Assembly (NCBI RefSeq): GCF_003020585.1
Contig: NZ_PXUE01000007.1
Span: 175,236 to 239,235, forward strand
DNA: 64,000 bases
Origin: Chryseobacterium aurantiacum
Lineage (GTDB): Bacteria; Bacteroidota; Bacteroidia; Flavobacteriales; Weeksellaceae
Direction: 5' to 3'
Shown: one piece after another, positions 16,624 through 25,225 of the stretch
Layout: each line of letters begins with the position of its first letter
Position numbering within the stretch: the stretch's first letter is position 1
The notes under the pieces: generated by a model
Database searches by the model: none
The model's input: only the letters and a program-made list of their open reading frames with translations
What the model was told of the DNA's origin: nothing
Made by a program: the position numbers and the translations under genes

Positions 16624-18639
16624 TTAGTTTTTACTTCTAAAATCTTTTATGTCCTTGATTTTGGTTTGAAAATACTCTTTCTTATCAGGATTTTTCTTGA
16701 TTAATATTTCAAATGCCTTTATTGCCTTGGTATATAGCTTTTGTTCAAAGTAAAGATTAGCCAATGTTTCTGTCATCAAATGCGAGATATCATCATTCTT
16801 TTCTTTTACAACATAAGAACTTTCTTCTCTTAGCTGGCTGATCCTAGGATTGTTTTCAATAAAAGCTTCAATTGCTTTCTCTTTGATCTCAACTTTCTCT
16901 TTTATGGTCTCTTCCGGCCTATCTATTTTCAGCCAACTTTGCCAGGTATTGATAAAGCCTGGAACATTACTATCTATGGAGGATTGAGGGGTACTTTCTA
17001 CCGCAACCTCCTGTATTGTTTCTTCGCTTACTGAGCTTTTCTTATTTTCTTTCTTGGCTTCTTCAACACTTAGACTTGAAATATCTGACCCGAAGAATGA
17101 AACATTCATTACAGGAGCTTCTTCTTTTGGAGTTCCCTTACTTTCAATTTCTTTTGAATCTTCCTTGGTTTCAGGCTGATCTTCTACAAGCTCAGAGATT
17201 TCTTCCACAACCGGTACAACATCTTCATTTGCTGCTTCCGGTTCAGCTTCCGTCTTATCAATAAGTTCTGTGGTTTCAATTTTTTCAGACTCTGTAACAG
17301 GCAACTCTTCCTTTGCAGGGGGTGCCGATTCTACTGGCTTCTTGATTAGGGAATCCGGCATATTAGATTCAAGGCTCATTGGCCTCCAAGAGGTTTGAAC
17401 TTCAGGAGTTTCTTCTTCTTTTTCTTCTATAATCTCTTCCTGAGCAACAACTTCAACAGGTTTTGCATTTTCTACAATTCCCTCTTGCTGTACAGGTTCT
17501 GATTTTATTTCTTCCGATTCTGGATTATCTTGATTTGTAGACCAAAAATGGAAATTCTGTGTTTCGGCAAAGCTAATCTCGTGATCTTCGGAGGCAATCA
17601 CCTCTTCTGTTTCTGGTTGCGGAGCAGACTTTGTCTCTTTCATTTTTTTCTCCACTTCCTCAATCAGGCGTCTCATTTCCTCCTCATGTTTATTTACATT
17701 AGTTTGGGAAATTTCAGCAACTTCTGTCACTTCTTCATTATTTGCCTGTATTTTGACATCTGGCAGAAATGCTTCAGTTCCGTGGAAGCTTAGTTCAGCC
17801 TCAGATTCTTTTTGTACCTCTTCTGGGGCAGAAACTGAAATATTTTCGCTTTCAATGATGGCTTCAGCTTCAATTGATTCTTCAGCTTTATTTTCTTCAA
17901 TACTTTCTGTTGGCACTAAGGACTCTGTTTCTTCAAAACTTAGATTTTCCTCTTCCTCCACTTTTTCTTCTTCAGTTTCTGAAATGATTACATCTTCATC
18001 AATAACTGCTGTTGGAGTAAAGTCTTCACCTGCATTTTCTTCAATCTCAGCCTGCGCCTCCTCTTTTGTATTGTCAATGGATTCTTCTGATATGGATTCT
18101 TTCTTTTGGGTAACCAGGGTTCCCGATTCTAATGTAGATTCAAGATCAATGGTTTCAGTATTTTCTTCATCCAGGAAGTTTTCTTCCCCTTCGAATAAGA
18201 TTCTGTTTCTTTCACCATTCACAAAGATATGCTTCACCTCTTCTGAGGTTTGCAATAGGCAGGATTCTTTATCCTCTTCTTCGTTCTTTTCAGGAACAGT
18301 TTCTTCTCTTTTTATTGGAAAGCCTTTTTCTTTATAGGCATATCGCGGTTTTTCAACAATCTTTGAGGATTGTTTTTCTTCTACAGGCTCAGATTTAGGC
18401 TCCTGTTGAATCTTTCCATTAATCAGTTGATAAAGAATTTTCTTATCAGTAGTATAAGCTGCCGTTATGGAAAGTTCTTTCTGATAATTTTCTTTTTCAT
18501 ATAGATGTACTCCATATAAATGAAGTGCCCTTATATTTTGAATATAGGGAAAGGAGTGAATCTCTTCTTTCAAAAGGCCAAGGTCTTCTGATTGAATATT
18601 TTTCGGATTTTTTATTAATTCTAAAACTCTGGGATTCAT
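16624..18639 (-). CDS. Large acidic protein with C-terminal TPR-like domain
   Basis: 671 residues. Residues 1-80 are a folded N-terminal domain. About 85-550 is very rich in Glu with few hydrophobic residues, so it is probably disordered. The C-terminal 60 residues form a TPR-like helical pair (LANLYFEQKLYTKAIKAFEI, then LIKKNPDKKEYF). A short motif recurs in the disordered part: LSFEETESL (233), LSFHGTEAF (283), ISFAETQNF (355) and VSFFGSDIS (513). No signal peptide or membrane segment is present. The stop of lptE is 1 base from its start, so the two are co-transcribed, and the protein may help envelope assembly or serve as a scaffold. The function is unknown. Confidence 0.85.
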   Translation of the reverse strand: MNPRVLELIKNPKNIQSEDLGLLKEEIHSFPYIQNIRALHLYGVHLYEKENYQKELSITAAYTTDKKILYQLINGKIQQEPKSEPVEEKQSSKIVEKPRYAYKEKGFPIKREETVPEKNEEEDKESCLLQTSEEVKHIFVNGERNRILFEGEENFLDEENTETIDLESTLESGTLVTQKKESISEESIDNTKEEAQAEIEENAGEDFTPTAVIDEDVIISETEEEKVEEEENLSFEETESLVPTESIEENKAEESIEAEAIIESENISVSAPEEVQKESEAELSFHGTEAFLPDVKIQANNEEVTEVAEISQTNVNKHEEEMRRLIEEVEKKMKETKSAPQPETEEVIASEDHEISFAETQNFHFWSTNQDNPESEEIKSEPVQQEGIVENAKPVEVVAQEEIIEEKEEETPEVQTSWRPMSLESNMPDSLIKKPVESAPPAKEELPVTESEKIETTELIDKTEAEPEAANEDVVPVVEEISELVEDQPETKEDSKEIESKGTPKEEAPVMNVSFFGSDISSLSVEEAKKENKKSSVSEETIQEVAVESTPQSSIDSNVPGFINTWQSWLKIDRPEETIKEKVEIKEKAIEAFIENNPRISQLREESSYVVKEKNDDISHLMTETLANLYFEQKLYTKAIKAFEILIKKNPDKKEYFQTKIKDIKDFRSKN

Positions 18640-18640
18640 C

Positions 18641-19192
18641 TTACCAATTCGCTACAATGTCGTTAAAAATCTTATTAATAATTCTCTCTGTTACAATTTT
18701 CACCTGTGAAGCTTCGATATCGGATTGTGACAAGTTGCTGTTAAAAGCTGCTTCATCGGAATAGGTTCTATCAAAACTAGAATCCGGGTGTACTTTATTT
18801 TCATAATGTACCTTTACGGTAATTGTAAGCTTATTCTGTGCCTGCTGTATCACTCCACCCGCTGGAGTTTGCGATGTGGTAGAGCTGATAGTAGTTGGCG
18901 TAATGGCATAATCTGTAATTTCTCCTTCAATCAAGATATCAGGATTCTCTTTGGTTCCTTTCAGGGTTGTTCTCTGTACAAATCTATTTTGAATGTCTGT
19001 TGAGAACTGCTGTGATAATGCAGGGTTTACAAGGGTTGCATTATTGGGAAACTCATTGATCTGAACGGTCTTTTCATCTGTAAGGGATGATCCTGTAAAG
19101 CTATAACAAGAATTTAGAACTCCTAGCAAAGCAAAAAGAACTCCAACCAGTATTGGCTGCTTCAGACTAATATTTTTATTTTTAAAATTCAT
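18641..19192 (-). CDS. lptE: LptE-like lipopolysaccharide assembly lipoprotein
   Basis: 183 residues from the ATG at 19192. An in-frame ATG at 19255 would add 21 residues before the signal peptide, so the later start is preferred. The lipoprotein signal ends in GVLNSC, and CYSFTGSSL follows, as in the Bacteroidota LptE family. LptE forms the outer-membrane translocon with LptD and helps place lipopolysaccharide on the surface. The start overlaps the stop of the membrane protein gene upstream by 11 bases. It is followed immediately by the acidic protein. The neighbourhood miaB, sigma-54 activator, lptE is, as I recall, frequent in this phylum. Confidence 0.85.
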   Translation of the reverse strand: MNFKNKNISLKQPILVGVLFALLGVLNSCYSFTGSSLTDEKTVQINEFPNNATLVNPALSQQFSTDIQNRFVQRTTLKGTKENPDILIEGEITDYAITPTTISSTTSQTPAGGVIQQAQNKLTITVKVHYENKVHPDSSFDRTYSDEAAFNSNLSQSDIEASQVKIVTERIINKIFNDIVANW

Positions 19193-19883
19193 TTTTAGAT
19201 CCAATTTCAGTAATTTCATCATGTTCAATTTGTTGAATAGCATCTTCATAGGCAAAATAATTTGCAGTATATAAAAATGGCATCGTAAGAAAAATTCCTA
19301 CCCCGCAGGCAATAACACCAATCTGAGCTAAAATACCTATTACTATTGAGAAAAGAAAAATTGACAGGAGATTTCCTTTACTCATTACTTTTGAAATATT
19401 CCAAGCTTCTTTTATATCATTAATTCCTTTAAGGCTGATTAATGGGGTAATATAGAAAGCTTTCAATGCGAAATAATAGATAGCCACTATTATTAAAAAC
19501 ATATAAGGAATCATGAAAAGCACTACCGCCGGGTTATCATTATTATTTGACATACCACCGGTTACAGTCATCACAATAAATAAAGGAATGTAAAGTACTA
19601 AAACACCTCCAAAAACAATTAACTGCAGAATAAAATAAGGCATAAAGTCTTTAAAGTCAAAAATATCTCCGGGACTTGCAGCTTGATTTCTATTAAGCTT
19701 TTGAAGATATTTATATAGATTACCCATTGCCAATAGTCCACAAAAAGGAATAATTGACATAAGGCAGCATACTAAAAATGCCAGAAAAATATTACCGAAG
19801 TCTTTCTTTAAAAGCTCAAAACCTTTATTAATATATTCTCCGAGTTTAAAATTGATTGGTTTAGGAGTTAAAATTACTTTCAT
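19182..19883 (-). CDS. Multi-span membrane protein (YciC/DUF4013-like)
   Basis: 233 residues with about five membrane segments: 30-55 (IFLAFLVCCLMSIIPFCGLL), 85-110, 125-150, 180-205 and 205-225. The N-terminal FKLGEYINKGFELLKKDFGN and the motif PLISLKGINDIKEAWNISKV resemble the glycerophosphoryl-type membrane domains annotated as YciC or DUF4013/DUF975. Two more proteins of the same style lie at 57352-58083 and 58156-58896. It sits between the sigma-54 activator and lptE on the same strand with short gaps, so it is likely in the same operon. Function unknown. Confidence 0.75.
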   Translation of the reverse strand: MKVILTPKPINFKLGEYINKGFELLKKDFGNIFLAFLVCCLMSIIPFCGLLAMGNLYKYLQKLNRNQAASPGDIFDFKDFMPYFILQLIVFGGVLVLYIPLFIVMTVTGGMSNNNDNPAVVLFMIPYMFLIIVAIYYFALKAFYITPLISLKGINDIKEAWNISKVMSKGNLLSIFLFSIVIGILAQIGVIACGVGIFLTMPFLYTANYFAYEDAIQQIEHDEITEIGSKNEF

Positions 19884-19896
19884 TCTTGTATTGTGT

Positions 19897-21186
19897 TTAA
19901 TCTTCCAGGTTATATTGTTTTATTTTTCTATATAAAGTTCTCTGTGAGATTCCCAGTTCATCTGCTGCTCTGTTTCTTCGCCCTTTATGCTTCTCCAGTG
20001 CTTTGATAATTAAATCTTTTTCATTGTTTTGAAGAGAAAGTGATTCTGGTCTGTTCTCTTCTATTTCAATGTCTTCAAAGTCTTCATAGCTATCTTCAGG
20101 ACTTGAAATAATGGTGGGTGTCTGAACAGTGGGTGTATCGTTATTATTTTCAAAATATACTAAAGATCCGGAGTTGACTTGTGGCTGGCTTTCCGGAGTA
20201 TAAATTCTGTTGATCAGATTTTTCTCATGATTGCTTAAGTCTGCCGTTCCTCTGTTCTTTATCAATTCCGAAGTTAAGGATTTTAAATCATTAATATCAT
20301 TCCTCATATCAAAGAGAATTTTATACATAATTTCTCTTTCGCTTCCGAAGTCATTTTGCTTGGGTGTACTCTGATTATTAACCACCATTGGAAGATGGGT
20401 TTCCATAGGAATGTATTCTGCAAGCTTTTCTGCTGTGATGTTTCTGTTTCTTTCTACAACAGTCATTTGCTCAACAAGATTTCTTAACTGGCGGACATTT
20501 CCCGGAAAAGAATAGTTGTCTATATAATGAACGGCATTAGGCTCCAGCTCCAGTTCAGGCATTCTGTATTTTTCCGCAAAGTCTATCGCAAATTTTCTGA
20601 ATAGCAAATGGATATCGCCTTTTCTTTCTCTTAAAGGGGGCATGTCGATCTGAACGGTATTCAAACGGTAGTATAAATCCTCACGGAATCTGCCGTCATG
20701 AATAGCTTTCATCATGTTGACATTGGTAGCAGCTACAATCCTTACATTGGTTTTTTGAACCTGTGAGGAACCTACTTTCATAAATTCACCACTTTCCAGT
20801 ACTCTTAAAAGACGAACCTGCGTCTGTAGCGGAAGTTCTCCCACCTCATCCAGAAAGATTGTTCCGCCATCAGCAACTTCAAAATATCCTTTTCTGGTTG
20901 CTGTAGCACCTGTAAAAGCTCCTTTTTCGTGTCCGAACAGTTCAGAATCTATGGTTCCCTCAGGAATTGCTCCACAGTTTACTACGATATAAGGCTGGTG
21001 TTTTCTTTTGGATTCTGAATGGATAATCTTTGGAATGAATTCTTTTCCCACCCCACTTTCTCCAATAACAAGAACGGAGATGTCTGTAGGGGCAACCTGG
21101 ATAGATTTTTCCAGGGCCCTGTTGAGTGCCGGAAAATTCCCGATAATTCCAAAGCGGTTTTTTATGTTTTGTAACTCGTTGCTCAT
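19897..21186 (-). CDS. Sigma-54-dependent transcriptional activator without a sensory domain
   Basis: 429 residues. The AAA+ domain starts almost at the N-terminus: Walker A GESGVGKE, the sigma-54 contact motif GAFTGA, Walker B GGTIFLDEVGELP, and the sensor II/arginine finger region FREDLYYRLN and PGNVRQLRNLVEQ. A polar linker of about 120 residues leads to a Fis-type helix-turn-helix (KHKGRRNRAADELGISQRTL) at the C-terminus. No receiver, GAF or PAS domain precedes the ATPase, so control must come from a partner protein or from expression level, as in PspF-like activators. It is upstream of the membrane protein and lptE genes, which may be its own operon. Confidence 0.94.
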   Translation of the reverse strand: MSNELQNIKNRFGIIGNFPALNRALEKSIQVAPTDISVLVIGESGVGKEFIPKIIHSESKRKHQPYIVVNCGAIPEGTIDSELFGHEKGAFTGATATRKGYFEVADGGTIFLDEVGELPLQTQVRLLRVLESGEFMKVGSSQVQKTNVRIVAATNVNMMKAIHDGRFREDLYYRLNTVQIDMPPLRERKGDIHLLFRKFAIDFAEKYRMPELELEPNAVHYIDNYSFPGNVRQLRNLVEQMTVVERNRNITAEKLAEYIPMETHLPMVVNNQSTPKQNDFGSEREIMYKILFDMRNDINDLKSLTSELIKNRGTADLSNHEKNLINRIYTPESQPQVNSGSLVYFENNNDTPTVQTPTIISSPEDSYEDFEDIEIEENRPESLSLQNNEKDLIIKALEKHKGRRNRAADELGISQRTLYRKIKQYNLED

Positions 21187-21222
21187 AAGTAAATTTTTGA
21201 TTATTGATTCAATGTTAATGTT

Positions 21223-22026
21223 CTACAGTTCTTCTATCTGTGTTCTGTAGATTTTGTTGAAATGATGGGTGTAGACGTCTTTCATTGTCTTTCCGTCATC
21301 ATACGTTTTTAGGGCTAACATTTTCAAGTCCAAATAATCTTTGTTTCTAATCTTAGAAACTTTACTTTTAAAGTATATGTTCTCAGCAAAGTCGTTTTCC
21401 TTGCTTTGTTTTTCAAAATTCTCCAGGGCTTTGTCATACCTTCCCAGCTCAAAATAGGTTACTCCCAGCTGATAATGATCAAACATTCCCTTTACATAAA
21501 CTCTGGTAACCAGAAGTCTTTCTATAATACCTGCGGATTTCTCTTTCTGCCCTAAGGCGCTGTAGGACATAGCTTTCAATACACCCAGATGATAGTCTCC
21601 GTTTAAGGATCTTCCTAGATCTTCAGGATAGTATTTCTTTAATTCCTCCAGATCCTGTATAGCTCCCCTATAGTCTCTCAAAAACTGGAATTTACACCAA
21701 CCTCTGTATCCGAGATGCATTTTGGGATCTAAAGCAACAGCCTTGTCAATTAAGATTTTCCAGGTTGCAAAATCTCCGTTTTTAAGATAAGGAACCGCTT
21801 TCTCCATATAGGCATTGGAGAAACTCGGGCAAAGTTCAATAGCTTTATCAAAACCTTCCTGAGATTCCCAGGAGCCTTGTAAATCTGAAGCCCAGTTGTA
21901 TAACTCACACGCTTTTTTGCAGTCCTCACCCTCTACTGCATTACAGTTGACCTGTGCAATAGTATTGGTGTACACTATAAGTAACAAAAAGCTAAGGTAA
22001 TACCTCTGAAACTTGTCCATTTTCAA
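21223..22026 (-). CDS. Secreted TPR protein
   Basis: 267 residues. A signal peptide covers about 1-25 (YYLSFLLLIVYTNTIAQ) and is followed by a cysteine-rich NCNAVEGEDCKKAC segment. Tetratricopeptide-like helices then run through the protein (for example FDHYQLGVTYFELGRYDKAL). The start overlaps the previous gene by 35 bases; a second ATG two codons later is also possible. Function unknown; TPRs suggest protein binding in the periplasm. Confidence 0.75.
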   Translation of the reverse strand: MKMDKFQRYYLSFLLLIVYTNTIAQVNCNAVEGEDCKKACELYNWASDLQGSWESQEGFDKAIELCPSFSNAYMEKAVPYLKNGDFATWKILIDKAVALDPKMHLGYRGWCKFQFLRDYRGAIQDLEELKKYYPEDLGRSLNGDYHLGVLKAMSYSALGQKEKSAGIIERLLVTRVYVKGMFDHYQLGVTYFELGRYDKALENFEKQSKENDFAENIYFKSKVSKIRNKDYLDLKMLALKTYDDGKTMKDVYTHHFNKIYRTQIEEL

Positions 22027-22510
22027 TTTTATAGGTTAAATACTGATAATAGTCTATTTTTAAACCTTTTACCTCTTTTGGCATCCAGCCATTGAGTGAT
22101 TTTGTGAATTTTAATAACTTATTTTCTAATTCTTCATCCAAGATGGTATCTTTCAATTCTGAATTCATATGCTTCAGCCTGAACCATCCTGTCTTTCCCT
22201 CACAATTTACTAAAAATCTAACGGTAACATAACCATTAATCTGCTTTTCGGAGGATATATTTTCTTTTTTTAGTTTTTCAACAATAGCAATCTTTTCTCC
22301 TTTATAATCAACCGGCGGTTGCCCATGATAATACTGGAAACTGAAAGGTCTGTTTTTACCTGCTCCGCATTTTTTAAAATCTGCATCATCCAGTTTTTCA
22401 TTAAATATAGTATCGCCCACAGTATCCGGATATTTCCCTGTATTTTTCTCTGCCTGACTGGAGATCAGAACAAAGGAAAATAGAGCAAAAAGGTAAACCG
22501 CTTTTATCAA
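21992..22510 (-). CDS. Secreted protein with TonB C-terminal-like fold
   Basis: 172 residues with a signal peptide (MIKAVYLFALFSFVLISSQA). The C-terminal part, INGYVTVRFLVNCEGKTG, then LENKLLKFTKSLNGWMPKE and YQYLTYKIENG, resembles the TonB C-terminal domain fold. No proline-rich spacer or inner-membrane anchor is visible, so it is not a classic TonB. Two proteins of similar design lie at 24198-24623 and 24623-25102, on the other side of miaB. It is 10 bases after miaB and overlaps the TPR gene. Confidence 0.7.
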   Translation of the reverse strand: MIKAVYLFALFSFVLISSQAEKNTGKYPDTVGDTIFNEKLDDADFKKCGAGKNRPFSFQYYHGQPPVDYKGEKIAIVEKLKKENISSEKQINGYVTVRFLVNCEGKTGWFRLKHMNSELKDTILDEELENKLLKFTKSLNGWMPKEVKGLKIDYYQYLTYKIENGQVSEVLP

Positions 22511-22519
22511 AACCTAAAT

Positions 22520-23956
22520 TTATTCTGTGATTCTTCCTAAAAGTGTGCCTTGGGTGTTATCGTAAACAAAAACGTCCACAATGTCACCTATTTTCTGTCC
22601 TTCTGTTTTATCAAAGACACATACTGCATTCTGGGAGTTTCTTCCTTTCCACTGGTTTTCATTCTTCCTGGAAGTTCCTTCAATCAGAATCTGGTGCATT
22701 CTTCCCACATAAGATTTCATTCTTTGTCTGGAAAGATCTCCTTGTAAGGCAATCACCTCAGCAAGACGTCTCTGCTTCACATCAGCCGGAATATTGTCTT
22801 CCATTTTCTTGTGCGCAGGAGTTCCTGGTCTTTCTGAATAGGCAAACATATAACCGTAGTCATATTCCACTTCCTTCATAAGACTTAATGTATCCTGATG
22901 ATCTTCTTCTGATTCGTTACAGAATCCGACAATCATATCCTGAGAAAAGGCTACTTCAGGAACAATTTCCTTGGCTTTTCTGATTAACTCAAGATATTCT
23001 TCACGGGTATGTTGTCTGTTCATCGCTTCAAGCATATTATTGCTTCCACTCTGTACAGGAAGGTGTACATATTTACAGATATTATCGTGCTTCGCCATCA
23101 TTTTGAATACATCAAGGCTCATATCCTGAGGATTAGATGTAGAGAATCTGATTCTCATTTCAGGAATAGCCTTGGCTACTAAATCAAGCAATTGAGCAAA
23201 GTTAACTGCCGTGGCTTTCTGCATTTCAGATGCCTTGGCAAAATCTTTTTTAGGACCTCCTCCATACCACAGGTAAGAGTCTACATTTTGTCCTAAAAGG
23301 GTAATTTCCTTATATCCGCTATTGGCAAGATCTTTACATTCGTCTATAATGGAGTGTGGATCACGGCTTCTTTCTCTTCCTCTGGTAAACGGAACCACAC
23401 AGAATGTACACATATTATCACAACCTCTGGTGATGGTAACGAAGGCGGTAACCCCATTCCCACCTAAACGCACAGGGTTGATATCTGCATAAGTCTCTTC
23501 TTTTGAAAGAATTACATTGATAGCATCTCTTCCATCATCTGTTTCTTTCAATAGGTTCGGCAGGTCCCTATAAGCATCCGGCCCCACTACAAGATCTACC
23601 AATTGTTCTTCTTCTAAGAATTTGGTTTTTAATCTTTCCGCCATACATCCCAGAACTCCTACCGTCATATTCGGTTTTTCTTTCTTAAGATTTTTGAACT
23701 GAGAAAGACGCATTCTCACTGTTTGTTCAGCTTTTTCACGAATGGAGCATGTATTCAACAGGATCAAATCTGCTTCTTCAACTTTCATCGTCGTATTATA
23801 CCCTTGTTCATTAAGGATGGATGCAACAATCTCAGAGTCAGAGAAATTCATCTGACAACCGTAGCTTTCTAAAAACAGTTTTTTAGAATTCTCAGGTCTT
23901 TCGGCAATGGCAAAAGCTTCACCCTGTTTTGTCTCGTCTATATATTTTTCCTGCAC
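22520..23956 (-). CDS. miaB: tRNA-2-methylthio-N6-dimethylallyladenosine synthase MiaB
   Basis: 478 residues. The UPF0004 domain carries its three cluster cysteines (SYGCQMNFSDSE, LNTCSIREKAE and GVLGCMAERL), the radical SAM motif is CDNMCTFC, and a TRAM domain is at the C-terminus. MiaB adds the 2-methylthio group to i6A37 of tRNAs reading U-initial codons. The hydroxylase miaE is elsewhere in the window (44653), so the fully modified base ms2io6A may be made. A minus-strand TATCTTTG at 24036-24043 is a possible -7 box about 80 bases before the ATG. Confidence 0.97.
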   Translation of the reverse strand: MQEKYIDETKQGEAFAIAERPENSKKLFLESYGCQMNFSDSEIVASILNEQGYNTTMKVEEADLILLNTCSIREKAEQTVRMRLSQFKNLKKEKPNMTVGVLGCMAERLKTKFLEEEQLVDLVVGPDAYRDLPNLLKETDDGRDAINVILSKEETYADINPVRLGGNGVTAFVTITRGCDNMCTFCVVPFTRGRERSRDPHSIIDECKDLANSGYKEITLLGQNVDSYLWYGGGPKKDFAKASEMQKATAVNFAQLLDLVAKAIPEMRIRFSTSNPQDMSLDVFKMMAKHDNICKYVHLPVQSGSNNMLEAMNRQHTREEYLELIRKAKEIVPEVAFSQDMIVGFCNESEEDHQDTLSLMKEVEYDYGYMFAYSERPGTPAHKKMEDNIPADVKQRRLAEVIALQGDLSRQRMKSYVGRMHQILIEGTSRKNENQWKGRNSQNAVCVFDKTEGQKIGDIVDVFVYDNTQGTLLGRITE

Positions 23957-24197
23957 GATAATCTATTTAAGGTTCGGAATTTAAAACTCACAAGGGATTA
24001 CTCCGTGAATTTTAATCTACGAACAGATAAGTTTGCAAAGATACAAAATATTGTGACAGAATGTCAGGGCTATCTTTCAGTAAAAATTATTGAAAAATCT
24101 AAAGGAAGTATAACTCCTTTTTTTATTAGAATATTTATATACCAGGCAGGTTCTCAATACTTTTTATCTTTACATCTTTTGATCGTCAAAAGATTTT

Positions 24198-24623
24198 TTA
24201 ATCTCCATGATCAAAATGATCTGATGTAAAGTTAATTTTAATGATTTTCTTTGAAACCACAGGAGTACCGTCTTTCATGGCTGGCTTCCATTTCTTTTTT
24301 ACCTTTTTAATCGCGAAACGCATATCATCAATAAACATTTCGCTGTTCTTTACTTTTGGTAAAACATCAAGATTTTCAACCTTACCTGCTGTATTTACAT
24401 CAAATACAAAAACAAATTTTCCGTTGACTGCATATTTCTTAAGATCAATATAAGAGTATATCATTTGTAAAAACTCTTTGGTGAAAGCTTCATCACCACC
24501 AGGAAATTCTGCATTTTGATAAGTTCCTGCATTCTCATTCTTAGTCTGGGATTCTTGTGAGTACCCCATAAAGCTAAAAAATAAGAACAGGAGTAAAAAA
24601 TATTTTTTCATCATAACGTGCAT
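24198..24623 (-). CDS. Small secreted TonB-C-like protein
   Basis: 141 residues from the ATG at 24623, which overlaps the preceding stop by one base (TAATG), favouring this start. ATGs at 24614 and 24611 are alternatives. The signal peptide ends near MGYSQ. The segment NGKFVFVFDVNTAGKVENLD, followed by MRFAIKKVKKKWKPAMKDG and TPVVSKKIIKINF, fits the TonB C-terminal fold. It is a neighbour and probable paralogue of the next gene. It ends in DHFDHGD. Confidence 0.72.
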   Translation of the reverse strand: MHVMMKKYFLLLFLFFSFMGYSQESQTKNENAGTYQNAEFPGGDEAFTKEFLQMIYSYIDLKKYAVNGKFVFVFDVNTAGKVENLDVLPKVKNSEMFIDDMRFAIKKVKKKWKPAMKDGTPVVSKKIIKINFTSDHFDHGD

Positions 24624-25102
24624 TACATATCTACAGATAATGAAGAGAAGTTCATTCTTACCCTCATTTCAGATTTTACAGGTTGTCCATTGCAGGTTGC
24701 AGGGTTCCAAGTTTTCTTAATTCTTCTTACCACATACTGCATATCATCAAAGAAAGCCTCGCTGTGAAGAACTTTTGGTGAACCAACTGCATCAATAACT
24801 TTTCCTTTATCATCTATAATGAGTGAAAATGTAAAATCACCGCTCAACGTATAAAAGTCTGCATTCAGATACGTGTACATATATTTGCTCAATATGTTTT
24901 TGTAGGCTGAAGCTCCTCCCTCGAAAGAAGCAGGCTTAAAATCATTACACTTAGCAGCAACCTGTAGAAAGGGTTCTTTAATATCTATTTTAAAAAGGTT
25001 TTTATTGTTCTCTACAATAAAGGAATCGTCTCTATCTTCAAGCTCTTGGGCCCCTGCAAAGCTAGCAACACAAAGAGCAAAAAAAACAAGTATCGTTCTC
25101 AT
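24623..25102 (-). CDS. Small secreted TonB-C-like protein (paralogue)
   Basis: 159 residues from the ATG at 25102 (MRTILVFFALCVASFAGAQE, a clean signal peptide). An ORF extension to 25207 would place 35 residues ahead of that signal, so it is rejected. Residues 90-150, with SGDFTFSLIIDDKGKVIDAV, MQYVVRRIKKTWNPATCNG and QPVKSEMRVRMNF, align by eye with the next gene: same order of strand, glycine, helix, KxWxPA, strand. The pair is translationally coupled. Role unknown. The KKxWxPA motif is typical of TonB-C-like proteins. Confidence 0.75.
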   Translation of the reverse strand: MRTILVFFALCVASFAGAQELEDRDDSFIVENNKNLFKIDIKEPFLQVAAKCNDFKPASFEGGASAYKNILSKYMYTYLNADFYTLSGDFTFSLIIDDKGKVIDAVGSPKVLHSEAFFDDMQYVVRRIKKTWNPATCNGQPVKSEMRVRMNFSSLSVDM

Positions 25103-25163
25103 AGTGGATTTTATTCTTAAATTATTGAACAAAGGTAAATATTTAGAAGTTTTATAAAAAAGA

Positions 25164-25189
25164 AAAACTTCATACGAATATGAAGTTTT
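25164..25189 (-). terminator. Terminator of poxB
   Basis: AAAACTTCATA / TATGAAGTTTT stem of 11 pairs with a four-base loop. On the minus strand it is followed by TTCTTTTTTATAAA, 37 bases beyond the poxB stop. It also lies just upstream of the next minus-strand gene. Confidence 0.75.
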
Positions 25190-25225
25190 AAAAGTATTCC
25201 CACTCAAAATAGGGTTATAATCTGG

